This document shows positions 11,577-24,329 of a stretch of DNA of 64,000 nucleotides, in pieces. Position 1 is the stretch's first letter. Every line of letters starts with the position of its first letter. Origin of the DNA: Zygnema cylindricum (taxonomy: Eukaryota > Streptophyta > Zygnematophyceae > Zygnematales > Zygnemataceae); NCBI GenBank assembly GCA_037447655.1, contig JBBHKE010001626.1, positions 284,938 to 348,937 of the forward strand, read 5' to 3'. The notes below the pieces were generated by a model. That model had not been told where the DNA came from. It saw only the letters and a program-made list of their open reading frames with translations, and did no database searches. The position numbers were made by a program, and so were the translations under genes.

Positions 11577-12069
11577 GTTAGCACTACATTATATGAGATG
11601 TAGACATGGATAAAACCTGATGTGAGTCACTTTAAAGTATTTCGAAGCAAATATTTTGTCTTAGATACTTCCCAAGATAGGTGGAAAATGGAAGCAAAGG
11701 GCTTACCAAGAATTTTCATGGGGTATGATGAGCATGCAAAGGGCTATAAAATATATGTATTATAAAAGAAGAAAGTAGTTCATTTTAGGAATATAGGGAT
11801 TAAGGATGAATAGGACAAAGTTGATCTGTTTAAATCTTACACATCGGCAGCAGCAAAACCTCAAGAGTACGTAATTTTCCACCATACACAACTAGTGTAT
11901 TTTCACTCTCAATCACCACCACTGGTAACTACTACAGATGCATCACCGGAATCTCTATCTTGGGCGGAGCCATCTGTGGCAAGCTAAACACGGCAAATAA
12001 GTTCCATACTGCTATCGATTTCAGCATCAAAATTTCCGGGGGGAGAAGATTAAGTAGCCTTCTACAAGC

Positions 12070-12126
12070 CAACTCTCACTTTGTTTTTTGAGCTGCAAGC
12101 CAACTCTCACTTTGTTTTTTCAGCTG
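12070..12126 (+). repeat. 31-bp tandem duplication
   Basis: CAAGCCAACTCTCACTTTG and the following bases occur twice in a row just upstream of the RT region, shifting frame by one base. Confidence 0.75.
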
Positions 12127-13729
12127 CTACTGAGGAACCTCTACTTATTCAGAAGGCCATCTCATCACCAAAGAAAAATCACTGGATTGAGGTGGTAAAT
12201 GATGAAATGAAATCAATTATGGAGGCGCAGACAAAGAAGCTGGTGGATCTTCCTCCTGGCAAAAAAGTTTTTGGCAACAAATGGGTGTTCAAAGTAAAGC
12301 TCAACCCGGACAACACCATCAAAAGGTATAAGGCCAGACTTCTGGCCAACGGGTAGTATCTAAAAGAAGGTATTGACTTTGAGGGAACCTTCTCTATAGT
12401 TGTTAGATTTCCCACTGTCAAAATTTTGTTGAGTTTAGCTACTATATAAAATATGGAAATCTATCAAATGGATGTTAAAACTGCTTTTTTGCATGAAAAG
12501 TTAGACGAAACTATTTACATGAAGTAACCTGAAATGTATGAAGAGAAAAAAAAGGAAGAGTTGGTTTGTAAACTGATAAAATCTGTGTACGTGATGAAAC
12601 AAGCCCATAGGCAATGGAATCTTAGATGAGTTTTTGACTGGACAAGGCTTTAAAAGAATTAGCTCTGATCACTCTGAATATGTTTTATAAGGGGAGGATG
12701 GGATACTTTACATTGGTGTATATGTTGATGACTTACAATTAATAAGCAAGTCAATGGATGAAATAAACGGCATAAAAGCAACCCTAAGGCCTCGATTCGA
12801 GATGAAAGACCTCGGCGAGGCCAACTATATCTTAGGCATACTAGTAGAAAGAGACAGAAACAAAAAAATTGTTATGTTGACTCAGAAAGAAGCGATAGGT
12901 AATATGCTGGAAAAATCTGAAATAAAGGATGCAAAAGGTTTTGTAACTCCCACAAAATTTAGGCTGAAGCAAGATGGAAGTGATTCAAACTCAGACATAA
13001 TGATTCGTGAGAGTTTACAGTCAGGGGAGGAAGAGTTTATGGCTATAAGGCCATATAGACAGGTAGTTGGAAGTCTCATTTATTTCTGAACTCTAGAAGA
13101 CATGATGTTGCAATAGCCGTGGGAGTTTTGAGCATGAGTTTGCAAAATACTAAAAGGGCAGACTGGGAAGCAACAAAAAGGAATTTGAGATATCTTGCAG
13201 GTTCTTGAAATCTTAAGCTTGTACTTGGAGGCGAAGAGGTGAAACTACAGACGTGGAGCGATGCCAGCTCTGGAGATATGCCAAACTGGAAATCCAGAAT
13301 CGGTTTTGTTCTAAAAATTGGAGATGGAGCTTGCTGGTGGAGCAGCAAGCTACAAAAAGTTACAGCTCAGTCTACAATGGAGTCTGAATATATGGCAGCC
13401 GCCTCTACCCTCAAGGAACACCTGTGGGTTAAGTCCATCTTACAAGAACTTGGATACATACAAACATGACCTCAGGTTATCCAATGTGACAACAAGGCAA
13501 ACATTGCTATTGCCTCTAACCCTAGTCACCACTTGAAGAGCAAACACATGGATGTTAGACTTCACTTTGTCCGAGAAAATGTACTTTCAAAAATTATAAA
13601 ATTGTGTTATTTACCGGATGAGAAAATGGTGGCTGATATGCTAACTATACCCCTTGTTGCTCCTAAGTTGCAATTTTGTAGAGAGGCTATTGCGTTGGGT
13701 GAGTAACCGAGGCTAAAGATTTAGGGGAG

Positions 13730-14746
13730 TGTTGAAATTTAAAATCTTTAATTCAATAGACAAAGCTGTGAGGGGAGATTGAATACTTATAATATTTTTG
13801 TGAGAAGCAGTTGTAATATTTACCCTTATTAGTGTGACAGTAACAAAAAGACATTAGAGTGTACTGTACGTCTACAAGGACACGTGTCGGCAAGGGGAGG
13901 ACTATGTAGGTTTTAGAGAAGAGCGCCGACGACCAAGTACACTCGGCGGGCACTTAACGAGCAGATTCACATGATTGAACGAACAAAGAATCAATCGCAT
14001 ATCTGGAAAATGTATGATATGGTGAGCTATAGAGACCTTTGATTGGTATCGTGTCGACAAATGCAATTTATGTGGGACCACAAATGACGAAGCACCCTCG
14101 TACGAAATCAGGTGCTTCGTACAGCACAACCACAATCGGTTCGATTTTAGTGACCACTGCTGATTAAGCACTTAAAAAATTTATTCTACGGTCTCCTATT
14201 TGTAAATATTTGTGTAACATTGTTTTGTAGTTTAGTGTAATAGAAAATAGTGTTTCACTGTTTAGTTTTTGGAAAGTTGCAATTAGGTTTTTGGAAGTAC
14301 TCACGGTGCAGTGAAACACAGTTTGGGCACTTTGTCGTAGCATAGAACAGTACTGTAGTACAGTCACCCGAATTACTATAGATTAGTAGATACTCACCCC
14401 GAATTACTATAGATTAGTAGATACTCACTGTGAGTATATAGTTTAGGACTTAGTCAAATTTATGTATCCAGTCTTGGGATAAAGTTATCTAAAGGCAATT
14501 TATGAGAAACTTGCAGAGGCTATATCTTATAGTTGATTGGGTCAATTGATCTCCAACTTTGGTAGTTGTCAGTACGTTGTGTTTTGGTTTGTGCAGCTGA
14601 ATTTGATTCAGTTTCTTCCTGTGTGTCATATTTTGTGTCAGCTAAAAGTTGGTTATTGAGGAAGGTACTTGATAGATCTGCTAGTATATGACTACTTCTA
14701 CTACTACTGCTTGTTCTCCTCCTACTACGGTGGTCGTAGAACAACA
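13730..14746 (+). mobile_element. 3' LTR of copia element 1
   Basis: It begins TGTTGAAATTTAAAATC after the purine tract and ends GTAGAACAACA. It matches the 5' LTR throughout, except for the nested insert there and an about 30-bp internal duplication here (around 14380-14430, TAGATTAGTAGATACTCAC). The 3' flank ATATA matches the 5' flank. Confidence 0.85.
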
Positions 14747-14935
14747 ATATATATATATATATGCATATACTTAAATATATATATATATTTATATATACAC
14801 ACACACATATATATATATATATGTATATACACATATATATATGAATATATATCTGTATATATATGTATATATATATATGTTTATATATGTGTATATATAT
14901 ACATATATGTTTATATATATATATATTTAAATAGT
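14747..14935. repeat. AT/ATAC microsatellite
   Basis: Interrupted (TA)n with ACAC and TGTA variants. Copia element 1 inserted into it, because the same AT repeat lies just left of 6698. Confidence 0.9.
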
Positions 14936-14992
14936 GTTGTATGCGTTAGGATAGGTCACGTTGTCAACTTTGAGGGCTTTTGGACATAGAGA

Positions 14993-15370
14993 GGAGCAAA
15001 GAGAGGGAGAGGGAGAGAGAGAAACAAAAAAGTAAACATATACCTAAAGTTAGTTATATACATATTGTTTTAAATTTTGCAAGAGAGGTGATAGGTTATG
15101 AGTGCTTTAAGAGCAAAAAATAAAAACGGGGGAGGGAGGGAGAGCGAGAGAGAGATGGGGAAAGAGGGAGAGGGAGTCAAGGAGAAAAAGAAGAGAGGAG
15201 AAAGAGGGCAAGTATAGTTTAAAACACGACCACAATTTGATTAGGATATGTATTTCAAGAAATTTTATAAAGTGTGAAACTTATGAGGGTGCGAGTGGAG
15301 GAAAGAGGAGAGGACGGAGGAAAAAACGAAAAAAAAGGGCGAAAAAAAAAATGAAGAGTTGACGCAAAAA
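14993..15370 (+). repeat. GA-rich low-complexity tracts
   Basis: Purine-rich stretches of GAGAGG, GGGAGA and AAAAAG types, separated by AT-rich DNA. No coding signal. Confidence 0.7.
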
Positions 15371-15682
15371 AAAAACACACACACAAAAATAGTTAACATG
15401 TGATATCATTTTGAATTTTGGTACAACTTGTTTTTTTTTTGTCATTTCAGCCAAATCTGAATTTTACCCATGAAAAGAGGCAAAGACGGGTGAAATGGCA
15501 TCTAAAATAGTTAAAACAATTCAAAATAGATAAAACCGTTTAAACTAGTTATAAAAAAATTGCAAAGTTCAAAAAAAATGGTCATCTTTGCATGCTCTCA
15601 AGTACATACCATACAACCAAAAGAGACCAAAAGGGAATTTGTAAAAAAAAAATGACCAAAACGATAAGCTCATCGTTATTGG

Positions 15683-15842
15683 TGTTAATAAAACTAATTC
15701 GCTCGCGTTTTTTTGTAACAACATTATTTAAGGACGTGAACTACAACTTGCCACGTCTTTTAGAACTAACTTAGTATTATTATTTCTAATTTTGCATTAA
15801 CACCAATAAATCTTTAACCGTAATAACGATGAGCGGTGTAGT
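15683..15842 (+). mobile_element. MITE family B copy
   Basis: It runs from TTAATAAAACTAATTCGCTC to TAACGATGAGCGGTGTAG, with the diagnostic ACTACAACTTGCCACGTC block. It aligns by eye with 56535-56757 in the same orientation and with the copies at 829 and 2200 in reverse. Confidence 0.6.
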
Positions 15843-16698
15843 TGTGTTAAAAAAAATGAGAAGGTGTAAAACCAAGGTGAACTCAAATTATAGCCATCTC
15901 AAATCCTATTTTGATTTCAAGTTCTCCAATTCATCAAACATCGGTGAACGTTGATTTTTTTTTGGATTGCAAGTCAAAACAAGCAAAAACAACGCGTCAC
16001 ACAACTTCTCGAACTTTTTTGAGGTTTGCAATGAAAGACTGTATATTCCCCATAAAAATGTTGTTCGCTAAGTTTCTCCAAAAAAATACATGCCACAATA
16101 TAAAAATGACATGCCATAACTTAGCCTTCAATTTTTTTTTTTTAGGAAAGTTAACTCTTCATTACGTACATCCAACAAATTCCATTTAATCTCAACTTAT
16201 CCATATGCGGAAAAAGATCAATATCTGAGATAATAAAAAACATTTTTTGAGATTAAATCCACATAAGTAGAATTATCAAAGTAGTTTTTGATTAGTTAAA
16301 TGATTGGCAAGTTTTCGATGCAAAGAGAAGGCTATGTAACTAAGTATTTAGCAGTCTAAAGTCTCACACTATATTGCTTGTATTTTGCTCATTGTATGAG
16401 CAAAGTTTTTTTTCGCCTGTTGGAGAAAGATGCCCCCTTCTCTCCAGCTACACCATTTGGCTTTTTAATTATCTTTACCTTTCTCTACTTTGTAATGAGG
16501 TCCCATGGTCTATATTGACCAATGATGACTGTCTTTGCCTACATGGCTAGAATTGGAGAAAAAATATCATTAGTTTTTCTATAATAACGATTTAAATATG
16601 TAGACTACAATAATATGGCATAGAAAAAAGGTCAAACGGAGATCGTTGTCTAGTAACTAGTGACTCTAAGAGGCTAATTGGCATGATGAAAATTCAAT
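15843..16698. other. non-coding, nothing recognised
   Basis: AT-rich DNA with poly-T and poly-A runs. The 92-aa frame at 15911-16189 spans a low-complexity T run and has no family resemblance. Confidence 0.4.
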
Positions 16699-17575
16699 GT
16701 TGAAAATTGGTATATTGTATTCAATCTAGTTAGTCTATGGTCATTCTACAGCTTTGATACTTGTATTAGTCATTGAGAATGGTAGGCAGCCATGGCTGCC
16801 TCAGGCAGATAAGAAGACAAGTAGAAGACACAACCCCTGCAAAAGATACTCTCACGAACAAGATTTGATCATGTGAACTCCCAGTTAACCGTCGTACGGA
16901 TTAGCCGTCCGCTTTATACAATAAGTCTTGATGAAACGTTACGTATATGGGATGTGATAAATATTTAAACAGTAACGCGGCGACGCATCATTTAACAGCT
17001 TACGAAACTAAATGAACATGAAACGTGTAGAACCGCACAAAATACTGGACCGCACAAAATAAGCCAAACGATTTAATTTCAACGGAAGTAATAAAACGTC
17101 GTTCGCGATCGAAGGCTCACAGAAGAGCCGGAATTCCGGAGTAGACATTTGGCGTTTTGCAAGCCAATGTTGTTGGACGAAACGTGGCGAGTTATGATTG
17201 GACAGTGGATATTACGGGGGGAGCAACTACAGCTCAAGAGCTGACACACGTCAAGGGAGCGGCCATGCCGTACTATGGACGTACAAAAAGCACATTTGGC
17301 ATTTTGCAAGCCAATGTTGTTGGACGAAACGTGGCGAGTTATGATTGGACAGTGGATATTACGGGGGGAGCAACTACAGCTCAAGAGCTGACACACGTTA
17401 GGGGAGCAGCCATGCCGTACTATGGCCGTACAAAAAGTACAGCGGTACTTGTACCTTCTTGTACCTTACAGTCCTTTGATTGGCTAGGTACACTAATACT
17501 AGGTTCAAAGAGAGAGCTTAGGACTTAGACAGAATTTAGGTAGCCTCCACTCTCCTAGAGTGCATCTGTATATAT
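16699..17575 (+). mobile_element. LTR-like sequence (family C relative)
   Basis: It begins TGTTGAAAATTGGTATATTG. Further in it shares GTACTTGTACCTTCTTGTACC, a tag-rich leader (CTTAGGACTTAG) and a TAGGTAGCCTC end with the LTR piece at 24330-24700. It has no paired LTR in the window. It abuts an AT microsatellite at 17570, so the 3' end is approximate. Confidence 0.45.
17146..17437 (+). repeat. 147-bp tandem duplication in LTR upstream region
   Basis: Two nearly identical units begin CATTTGGCGTTTTGCAAGCC (17146) and CATTTGGCATTTTGCAAGCC (17293). Because 147 is a multiple of three, one reading frame stays open across both. That explains the duplicated 105- and 123-aa frames, which I do not regard as genes. 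The position just before the GTACTTGTACC block suggests duplicated U3 enhancer sequence. Confidence 0.9.
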
Positions 17576-17700
17576 ATATATATATATATATTATTATATA
17601 CTATTTTTATACATATCTACATTATTATATCATTATTATATATATATTATTAAATTGATAATTGTATATTATATATTATAATATATAACATTATATAATA
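17576..17700. repeat. (TA)n / ATTATA microsatellite
   Basis: AT-only simple sequence separating the LTR from the satellite array. Confidence 0.85.
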
Positions 17701-19080
17701 TTGTTGTTACCACAAACACAAAGTTGTGTTACAAACATGGTTCAGAGTTTATTTTACCTCTTTTTGTGAGCGTGAACAATTCATATTGTTTGTTACAAAT
17801 ATCTTTGTTAGCGCAATCTTAATTTGTAATAGAAACGTGGTTTATGGTTTGTTATAACTCTTTTTGTGTGTGTTAACAATAAAGTTTGTTCTTTAATATT
17901 TTTGTTGTTAACGCAAACACAAATTTGTGTTGCAAACATAGTTATGGGTTTTTTTTACTGTTTTTTTGAGCGTGGTAAAAAACGTTGTCCGTTACAAGAA
18001 ATTATTTTTAGCGCAAACACAAATTTGAGTTCAAACATGGCGGAGAGTTTATTTTAGTTTTTTTTTGGGCACTAACAAGATAAATTGTATGTTACCACTA
18101 TTGTTGTTATCGCAAACAAAAAGCTGTGTTACAAACATGGTTCGAAGTTTGTTTTACCTAATTTTGTGAGCACGAACTATAAACGTTGTTTATTACAAGT
18201 ATCTTTGTTAGCTCAAACTCAAATTTGTGATAGAGACATGGTTTAGGGATTGTGATAAAATATTTTGTGTGCATTAACAATAAACTTTGCACGTTAATAT
18301 TTTTGTTGTTAACGCATTCACAAATTTGTGTTGCAATCATAATTGAGGTACTTTTTATTGTTTTTGTGAGCGTAATAAAAAACGTTGATCATTACAAGAA
18401 TATATTGTTAGCGCAATCACAAAATTGAGTTATAAACATGGTTGAGAGTTTCTTTGGGCTATTTTTGTTGGCACTAACAATCTAAAGTGTTTGTTACCAC
18501 TTTTGTTTTTATCTCAAACACAAAGTTGTGTTACAAACATGGTTCGGAGTTTATTTTACCCCTTTTTGTGAGCACGGACAATTTGTTTTTTTTACAAATA
18601 TCTTTGTTAGTGCAAACTCAAATTTGTGATAGAAACATGGTTTATGGTTTTTTTGAACTCTCTTTGTGTGCGTTAAGAATAAATTTTGTTCGCTAATATT
18701 TTCCTTGTTAACTCAAACACAAATTTGTGTTGCAAACATAGTTGGAGATTTATTTTATTGTTTTTTTGAGCGTAATAAGAAACGTTGTTCGTTACAAAAT
18801 TTATTGTTAGAGCAAACACAAATTTGAGTTATAAACATGGTTGAAATTTTATTATGACTGTTTTGTGGGCGCCAACAATATAAAGTGTTTTTTACCACTA
18901 TTGTTGTTATCGCAAACAGAAATATGTTGTTCAAACATGGTTTGGAGTTTATTTTACCTTTTTTTGTGAGCGAGAACAACAAATGATGCTTGTTACAAAT
19001 ATATTTGTTAGCGAAACTCAAATTTTTTGATAGAAACATGGTTTAGGATTTTTTTCACTTTTTTTGTGAGCGTGATAACA
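17701..19080 (+). repeat. satellite array 1: ~100-bp monomers in ~400-bp tetramers
   Basis: Monomers share a CAAACACAAATTTGTGTT-like palindromic core, an ACATGGTT block and TTTTTGTGAGCG. One monomer type (ACCACTATTGTTGTTATCGC) recurs at about 17701, 18101, 18503 and 18901, so the higher-order period is about 400 bp with four diverged monomers per unit and about 3.4 units. Related to the array at 38879-45785. Short frames here are repeat translations. Confidence 0.85.
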
Positions 19081-22000
19081 TTGGAATTAACATTTGCATA
19101 GGTATTGCCATTGAGTTTGACATTGGCATTGATATTGTAATTGACATTGATATTGACATTTAAATTGACATTGGCATTATCTTTGGCATTGACATTGGCA
19201 ATGTGCGTGACATTTGTATTGACATTGACATTGCCATTGATGTTGATATTGGCATTGGCATTGACATTGACATTGACATTGGCATTGGCTTTGACATTCT
19301 GATTGATATTAAAATTGGCATTGACATTGACATTGATATTGGCATTGACATTGACATTGATATCGACATTAAAATTGGCGTTAACATTGACATTGATATT
19401 GACATTAACATTGAAATTGGCATCCGCATTTATATTGGCATTCACATTGGCATTGACTTTGACATTGAGATTGATCTTAACATTGAAATTGACATTGACA
19501 TTGGCATTGACATTGATATTCGTGTTGGCATTGATATTTATATTGGCATTTACATTGTTATTGACATGGGCATTAAGATTTGCATTGGCATCGACATTTA
19601 CATTGATATTGATGTTGACATTAACATTGACATTGGTAATGATTATGACATTGACATTCGCTTTGAAATTGACATTGGCATTGACATTTACTTTTTCATT
19701 GATGTTGATATTGTCATTGATATAGACATTGGCTTTAACATTGGCATTGGTATTGATATTGACATTTGCATTGAATTTGACATTCACATTGGTGTTATAA
19801 TGGACATTGATATTGACATTAACATTGACATTGACATTGACATTGGCATAGACATTGACATTGATATTGACATTAACATTGACATTGACATTGATATTGA
19901 CATTCATATTTCTATAAGGATTGCCATTCACATTGGTATTGGCGTTGATATTTGCATTCACATTGACATTGGCATTGAGATTGACATTGACATTTACATT
20001 GCCATCGACATTGGCGATAGCATTGAAATTGGCAATGGAAATTTGCAATGACATTGACATCGGTAGTGAAGTTGAAATTGATATTGACATTAGAAATTTC
20101 ATCGACATTGACATTGACATTAACATTGAAATTGGCATTGAGGTTAAAATTGACATTGATATAGACATTTACATTGGCGTTAACATTGATGTTGATATTA
20201 AACATAACGTTGACATTGGGAATGACATTGACATTGGCGTTGGCATTGACATTGACATTGATGTTGACATAAACATTGACATTGGCAATGCCAATGACAT
20301 TGATATTGGCTTTGACATTGACATTGTCCTTGAGATTGACATTGAGATTGGAATTTGTATCGACATTGATGTTGACATTGACATTGATATTGGCATTGAA
20401 TTTGACAAGAATATTGATGTTAACACTGATATTGGCGTTAACATTGAAATTGGTATTGACATTAAGATTAACATTGGTAATGACAATGTCGTTGACATTC
20501 GCATTGACATTGGCATCGATATTGACATTTTCATTGCCATTATGACTGACATTGACATTAGCATTTACACTGAAATTGACATTGACATTGACATTGATAT
20601 TGGTATTGACATTTTCATTCGTATTAGCATTAATATTGACATTGGCATCGGATTGACATATTGGCATTTACATTGACATTAGCATTGGCATTGAGATTGA
20701 CATTGGCATTGACATTGGCATTGGCATTGACATTGACATTGGCATTGACATTGAGATTGACATTGGTATTAGCATTGGTATGGACATTGGCAAAGGCATT
20801 GAAATTGGCAATGGCGTTGACATCGGCAGTGACATTGACATTGATATTGATATTAGAATGTTCATCGACATTGATATTGACATTAACACTGAAATTGGCA
20901 TTGAGATGAACATTGACATTGGCGTTAACATTGATCTTCATATTGAAAGAACATTGACTTTGGGAATGACAATGACATTGACATTGGCATTGACATTGAC
21001 AATGACAATGACATTGACATTGACAATGATATTGACATTGACATTAGCGTTAACATTTACATTGATATTAAAATTAACATTGACATTGATATTTGCATTG
21101 GCATTGACATTGACATTGCCATTGATGTTGCTATTAACATGTACATTGACATTGACTTTGACAATAGCTTTGATATTGGCATTGACATTGACATTGACCT
21201 TCACATAAAGATCGATATTGGAAATGTGACAGATATTGACAATTGGGTTGACATTGACATTGGCTTTGGGAATGACATTGGCATTGGCAATTATATTAAC
21301 ATTAGCATTGGCATTTATATTGACATTGATATTGACATTGGCATTGGCATTGACATTGGCAATGTCATAAACATTGGCCGTGACATTGACATTAACATTG
21401 GCATTGATGTTCACATTGGTATTGACATTGCCATTGGCGTTCGTATTGACATAAATATTGACATCAACATAGGAGTTAACATTGATATTTATATTGTCAT
21501 TAATTTTGACATTGATATTGACATTAACATTGTCATTAATTTTGACATTGATATTGACACTGATATTGGCATTGACATTGACATTAACATTGACATTCGC
21601 ATTGGCATTAACATTGGCAATGGCATTGATGTTCACATTGATGTTGACATTGGCATTGACATTGATATTGACATTGACATCGGCGTTGATATTGATATTG
21701 ACAATGGATTGGCAATGACAATTACATTAGCATTGACATTGATATTCACAATGATATTGCCATTGTCATTTGCATGGACATTTGCATTGACATTGACATA
21801 GATGTTTATATTGACAATGGGATTGAGAGAGTCATTGATATTGGCATTAACAGTACTATTGACATTGACATTCGCAATGGTTATAATGTTGACATTCATA
21901 TTGACATTAACTTCGTTGTTGACATTGGCATTGACATTGACATTGACATTGGCCTTGGCATTGCCATTGACATTTGTATTGACATTGACGTTGGCATTAG

Positions 22001-22438
22001 CATTGACGTTGACATTAATATCGACATTGTCATTGACATTGATAATGGCATTGACATTGACATTGACATTAGCATTGACATTGACATTAACATTGGCACT
22101 GACATTGACATTGATATTTGCATTGGCATTGGCATTACTATTGATATTAACATTGGCATTGACATTGACATTGGCATTGACATTGGTGTTATCATTGAAT
22201 TTGGTATTGGTATTAACATGAACATTGATTTTGACATCAACATTGGTGTTATCATTGACTTTGACATTGCCATTGGCATTAACATTGACATTGAGATTGG
22301 CAATGACAATGACATTGAAATTGGCATTAACATTGACATTAACATTGACATTGATTTTGACATTGACATTAACATTAACATAGACATTGATATTGAGATT
22401 AATATTGACATTGACATTGAGATTGATATTGACATTTG
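19081..22438. repeat. TTGACA hexamer satellite, 3.4 kb
   Basis: About 560 degenerate copies of ATTGAC/ATTGGC-type hexamers. The frames of up to 386 codons on the minus strand (Asn/Val-rich) and 282 codons on the plus strand (Ile/Asp-rich) are by-products. In ATTGAC repeats only one plus frame contains TGA and the others are stop-free, on both strands. No start context, splice signal or non-repetitive domain supports a protein. It directly abuts satellite array 1. Confidence 0.95.
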
Positions 22439-22789
22439 TTGATTTGAGGCAGCTAGTGTCCTAGAAGAAGAAGAAGAAGCACCAGCATTTCCCATAATAA
22501 TAAAAGTACAAACGAGGAAACTCTCACGAAAAACCCACAAAATGACCAACTTCACAATGAAGCCCCAAGAAAACCGAACACACTTTAAGTTTGTTATTTT
22601 GCCACAATAGAGATAACATCCCAAAAAAACCACATGCATAATTTTACAAGGTTCTGCGAAAAGATCACAATGATCATATAATTCAAAAACTCCCAAAATT
22701 GCTTCACAGTTTTTCATACAAGAAATTCATAACTTCAAAAATATTCTAAGTTCTATATCTAGAAGCGAGCTTAGAGCTGATCTATATTG
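22439..22789 (-). mobile_element. LTR-derived fragment
   Basis: The minus strand ends with an ATG leader (ATGGGAAATGCTGGTGCTTC, then Ser-rich codons and CAAATCAACA). This parallels the copia LTR 3' ends elsewhere in the window. The upstream part is also LTR-like, with a CTTAGAATATTTTT word, but it is truncated by the LTR starting at 22790. Confidence 0.4.
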
Positions 22790-23280
22790 TGTTGAGATTT
22801 GAAATCTTTAAATTCAGTAAATAAATCTATAAGAGATGACTGAGGACTTAGAATATTTTTGTCTAGGTTAGATGTAATACTTATCTTTGATAGTCTGACT
22901 GTAGCAGATACACAGTAGAGTGTACCATACTTGTGCAAGGACATGCGTCGACATTTGAAGATGATGAAGGTATTCTGGAGTGGCGATCGACACTTACATA
23001 CGCGTGTCGCAAATCGCATGGGCGGGTTTAGTGAATCGGACGGACGCCGACTAAGCCAAACATCCAAAGAGAAATGTGTGAGATCGACAGCAAGTCGTTG
23101 ATACGAACCAATTTAAAGAACGCGATTAAAGTGGGGACCACAATGACTAAGTGCGCCGTACGCACTCAAGATATTCGTACCAGTAACCAATATTTATCAG
23201 GACTATAGTGATTAATGATCTGCAATATAAATTGTACGGACGCTATTTGTAAATATTTGGAAAACACATAATTTGAAACT
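22790..23280 (+). mobile_element. truncated copia LTR, 5' part
   Basis: It begins TGTTGAGATTTGAAATC and follows the first half of the 13730-14746 LTR (GAGGACTTAGAATATTTTTG, an enhancer-like GTCGACATT region, then TTTGTAAATATTTGG). The 3' half is missing. Confidence 0.6.
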
Positions 23281-24149
23281 CTATGGGTTCCATTTCCCCA
23301 TAGAATTCGCAGATCCAAAGAAGCTTATCTAGAATGTGCTGACTCCTAGTTGATTTAAACCCAAATGACTAACACCTTGACATTCAAAACCCCAATACAA
23401 CTTCACCCTCGTGAAAGAAGACTTTTGTCTGCTCAGTTGCCCTAGAGAATGCAAAGTTAGAATATGAGTATTTAGACACATCCCCCCACTTTGACTTTCC
23501 CTTAGAAATGCAGCCACCCTCGCAAGCACAAACTCTGACCGACTACACCCTTGTGTAGCTTGGACTCATCTGAGTCGGCAGCAAAAAGAATCACTAAAAT
23601 GGTCGACTAAATGATTTGATATTAAATGGCAAAGTTTTCCTATTTATACAGATGGTCTTTGGGAGTGAGGCGCCTGCCTACCAAAATATTTTAAGTCCTA
23701 AAACCTCTCTCTTAACCCCGTAGTACTGAGGTACACACCTATCACAGCACTGTACTGTTCAAAAAATACAAGTGCCGGAGTACTTTCTATACGGTATTTG
23801 TACTTCACGGCCAAAATGGTGACAACTGTCATTTACGGATTTGTTATCTTGCACTCCGGAGATTTTATAAACCCGTAAGATATTGCCACGTGTCGTTTGG
23901 AGTGGCCGCTTGCGAAAACCGCCAAAACGTCCTTCCCGCGACATCGGCGCTTACCACGGCCGTCCGATTAGATCGCCTTTTAGAATACGCCTTTGAAATA
24001 AATGTTTGCACCATGTTGAAAATAGGTAATTAATAGTTCACTTCTCTGTTTTAGTTTTACTTTAAAGAAAGAGAGTGAGGATCAAAGGCACGCCATTGCT
24101 GCCGCCATATTTAGAAAGTGGGAGATTTTGAAGTAGAGGATATTTTACA
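23281..24149 (-). mobile_element. LTR family C fragment
   Basis: Corresponds to 31556-31930: GTAGCTTGGACTCATCTGAG, AAAAAGAATC, a GTGAGGCGCCTGCCTAC block, TTTTAAGTCC, then AAGTGCCGGAGTACTTTC and a GTACGG-like end. It lies in the same orientation as the 3' LTR of the minus-strand copia element. Confidence 0.55.
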
Positions 24150-24245
24150 AAAATGCTGCCTGAGTCCAGATTTGAACCTATGTCTGTGGACCCCTATATA
24201 ATCATACGTCTTAACCACTAGAAGTTATCGAAAAGATACACGTGG
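24150..24245 (-). repeat. tRNA-like (SINE-type) module
   Basis: The minus strand reads TAGTGGTTAAGACGT (A-box-like), then about 35 bases later GGTTCAAATCTGGACTC (B-box-like). Acceptor stems do not pair well, so this looks like a tRNA-derived SINE head rather than a tRNA gene. Confidence 0.4.
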
Positions 24246-24329
24246 CAGGTTTTAAAGATACATAAATATTAACGCAACAACTAATTAACAGCAGACTAAC
24301 CAAAAGGAGCAATTTATGCATGTACGCGA

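Larger units (their letters stand above)
8669..13729 (+). pseudogene. copia element 1 internal region (gag-pol, decayed)
   Basis: The order gag, protease, integrase, RT, RNase H marks Ty1/copia. Gag remnants at 9061-9342 include LLIRGLPHGNKNVYVQ. A zinc knuckle near 9381-9422 has lost its second Cys. Protease DTGAS lies at 9653-9667. The integrase core runs from about 10204 with HSDVLGP, FTDDYFRYTKVYF and LRSDNGKIY, and its 3' part after the nested LTR has DVSHFKVFGSKYF. RT covers about 12081-13089 with NKWVFKVKLNPD, YQMDVKTAFLH and the catalytic YVDD at 12721-12732. RNase H is at about 13239-13705 with WSDAS and the STMESEYMA segment. A purine tract (13715-13729) precedes the 3' LTR. Several stops and frameshifts show it is dead. 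Residues quoted come from separate frames and are not joined. Confidence 0.9.

Noticed and set aside
17157-17528. 123-aa frame with a perfectly repeated segment
   Set aside because: Created by a 147-bp in-frame tandem duplication in an LTR-like region. No domain and no splice context.
19008-20168. 386-codon Asn/Val-rich frame (minus) and the other long frames in 19.1-22.4 kb
   Set aside because: Pure translation of a stop-poor hexamer satellite on both strands, with no non-repetitive domain.
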